From Planctomycetota bacterium (GTDB lineage Bacteria; Planctomycetota; Phycisphaerae; Phycisphaerales; SM1A02): a stretch of DNA of 64,000 nt. This document shows positions 63,267 to 64,000 of this stretch, one piece after another (positions within the stretch are counted from its first letter, which is position 1; the number at the start of each line of letters is the position of its first letter). The notes below the pieces were generated by a model that saw nothing but the letters and a program-made list of their open reading frames with translations, had not been told where the DNA came from and ran no database searches. The stretch lies in assembly GCA_027622195.1 (NCBI GenBank), contig JAQBZO010000006.1, positions 40,208-104,207 of the forward strand. The letters are read 5' to 3'. Position numbers and translations under genes: made by a program.

Positions 63267-64000
63267 TCAGCCCTCGATGAGTTCCACATTCGCACGGGGG
63301 ACAGTGACCACTTGTCCGTCAGCAAAGCGAACATCCAAGACACGCGCCTTTGATCCAGAGTCCAACACCGCGGGCTGCTCTGGCAATGCCGACACGGTAC
63401 CAATGAGTCCAAAGTATGGATCCCGAATCACCCGCACCGCGACGCCGATTTCGAGATAACCCGCTTCCGCCTTTGCGCTGCCGACCGATGATCCAGCCGA
63501 GGGGTCGAGTGGAACCACGATTTCTGGTCGCATGACGCCGGCGCGGATTTGCGTGGCACCGTTCACACTGGCAGTGCGTCCTTCAAGCGACTTGAGCAAT
63601 CGAAATGTCCGCTCTGCCATTGAAATGTCGCCGAACCCTTCGGTCACAATCAATGTGAGTCCTGTTTGCTCTGTGCCAGTGATGGCGACGCCGAGGTCGT
63701 ATCCAAGAAAGGTGCGCAGATCAGCGTCGTCAATGCCACCCGACACGATCGCCACGGCGCCCACTTCCTTCGCCTTACTCAGTGCGGCCGCGGTCATCCG
63801 AGCACCTCCCACAACGACGCATCCCTTGCACGATGGGTCGATGTGCGAACCATCGAGAACCTCACTCGCGGCGGAACAAACCACGCGAATCGGTCCAAAT
63901 GCTTCGCCGCTCACCCCGAAAATGCCCTGCACGAGTGCAGCGGTGCACTCGATGATCACGCCTTCGTTTTCGAGGACTTCGACGACCGTTCCAGTGAGGT
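63267..64000 (-). CDS. Uncharacterised partner protein of the DUF6754 cluster (partial)
   Basis: The frame is open through the right edge of the window, so the N-terminus is missing; a GTG at 63959 is internal. The visible ~245 residues include LVQGIFGVSGEAFGPIRVV, GCVVVGGARMTAAALSKAKE, AIVSGGIDDADLRTFLGYDL, GVAITGTEQTGLTLIVTEGF and SVNGATQIRAGVMRPEIVVP, ending with a small beta-barrel-like tail (DVRFADGQVVTVPRANVELI). The VNGATQIRAGV stretch seems strongly conserved in similar proteins, but I cannot name a family. It is five bases from the DUF6754-type gene. Confidence 0.75.
   Translation of the reverse strand, partial: LTGTVVEVLENEGVIIECTAALVQGIFGVSGEAFGPIRVVCSAASEVLDGSHIDPSCKGCVVVGGARMTAAALSKAKEVGAVAIVSGGIDDADLRTFLGYDLGVAITGTEQTGLTLIVTEGFGDISMAERTFRLLKSLEGRTASVNGATQIRAGVMRPEIVVPLDPSAGSSVGSAKAEAGYLEIGVAVRVIRDPYFGLIGTVSALPEQPAVLDSGSKARVLDVRFADGQVVTVPRANVELIEG

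Noticed and set aside
1..64000. CRISPR arrays, insertion sequences, phage genes, tRNA or rRNA genes
   Set aside because: No spaced repeats, transposase or integrase motifs, terminal inverted repeats or recognisable structural RNA sequence were found by eye.

Overview
The window looks like chromosomal DNA from a planctomycete, most likely of the Phycisphaerae/Phycisphaerales type. The clues are a C-terminal dockerin-like repeat pair of the form DLNCDGSVNGQDLALLLSGW, a DapL-type lysine/peptidoglycan pathway, an exosortase with its EpsI-like partner, many secreted proteins of unknown function, and a moderately high GC content. There are no mobile elements, CRISPR arrays, rRNA or tRNA genes that I can recognise. 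Genes are packed tightly: most neighbours overlap by 1-4 bases (ATGA, GTGA or TGATG) and there is no gene-free stretch longer than about 160 bases.

Layout. 1-7989: end of a cytochrome-like/dockerin protein, a VF530-type DNA-binding protein, an S4 RNA-binding protein with a tricorn-like protease (minus strand), then an M42 aminopeptidase, a methyltransferase and dapL (plus). 7981-15223: rlmE and a block of exported proteins, two of which are alpha/beta-hydrolase-like but lack the expected catalytic serine. 15252-22482 (minus): secretin, STAS anti-anti-sigma factor, RsbW-like kinase, Gfo/Idh/MocA oxidoreductase, an in-frame fusion of endonuclease IV (nfo) to a TPR lipoprotein, and queF. 22639-30935 (plus): carA-priA, then sucA-sucB and a small lipoprotein. 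30957-46719 (minus): one almost unbroken same-strand run that starts with a Wza-like export protein, exosortase, EpsI-like protein, a giant TPR protein, a degenerate Wzz/BY-kinase and a WecA-like phosphoglycosyltransferase, and continues with rsmH, a LysM protein, an FtsL-like protein and ftsI. 46799-54306 (minus): carB, nuoH, a 74-residue protein, radA and pyrB. 54393-58201 (plus): plsC, ruvA, a mannose-1-phosphate guanylyltransferase, ruvX and pgl. 58203-64000 (minus): five genes of an uncharacterised membrane-protein cluster (including a DUF6754-type protein) leading into zwf.

How the genes work together. The exosortase run pairs sugar-polymer assembly and export with a C-terminal protein-sorting protease, and continues into septal peptidoglycan genes, suggesting cell-surface assembly and division are co-transcribed. 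The nucleotide and central-carbon genes (carA, carB, pyrB, sucAB, pgl, zwf) are dispersed rather than grouped. The most notable candidates for new biology are the nfo-TPR lipoprotein fusion, the exosortase/division super-operon, the DUF6754 membrane cluster, and three enzyme-like proteins whose catalytic residues have been lost. Assignments come from reading the translated sequences by eye; no database search was run.
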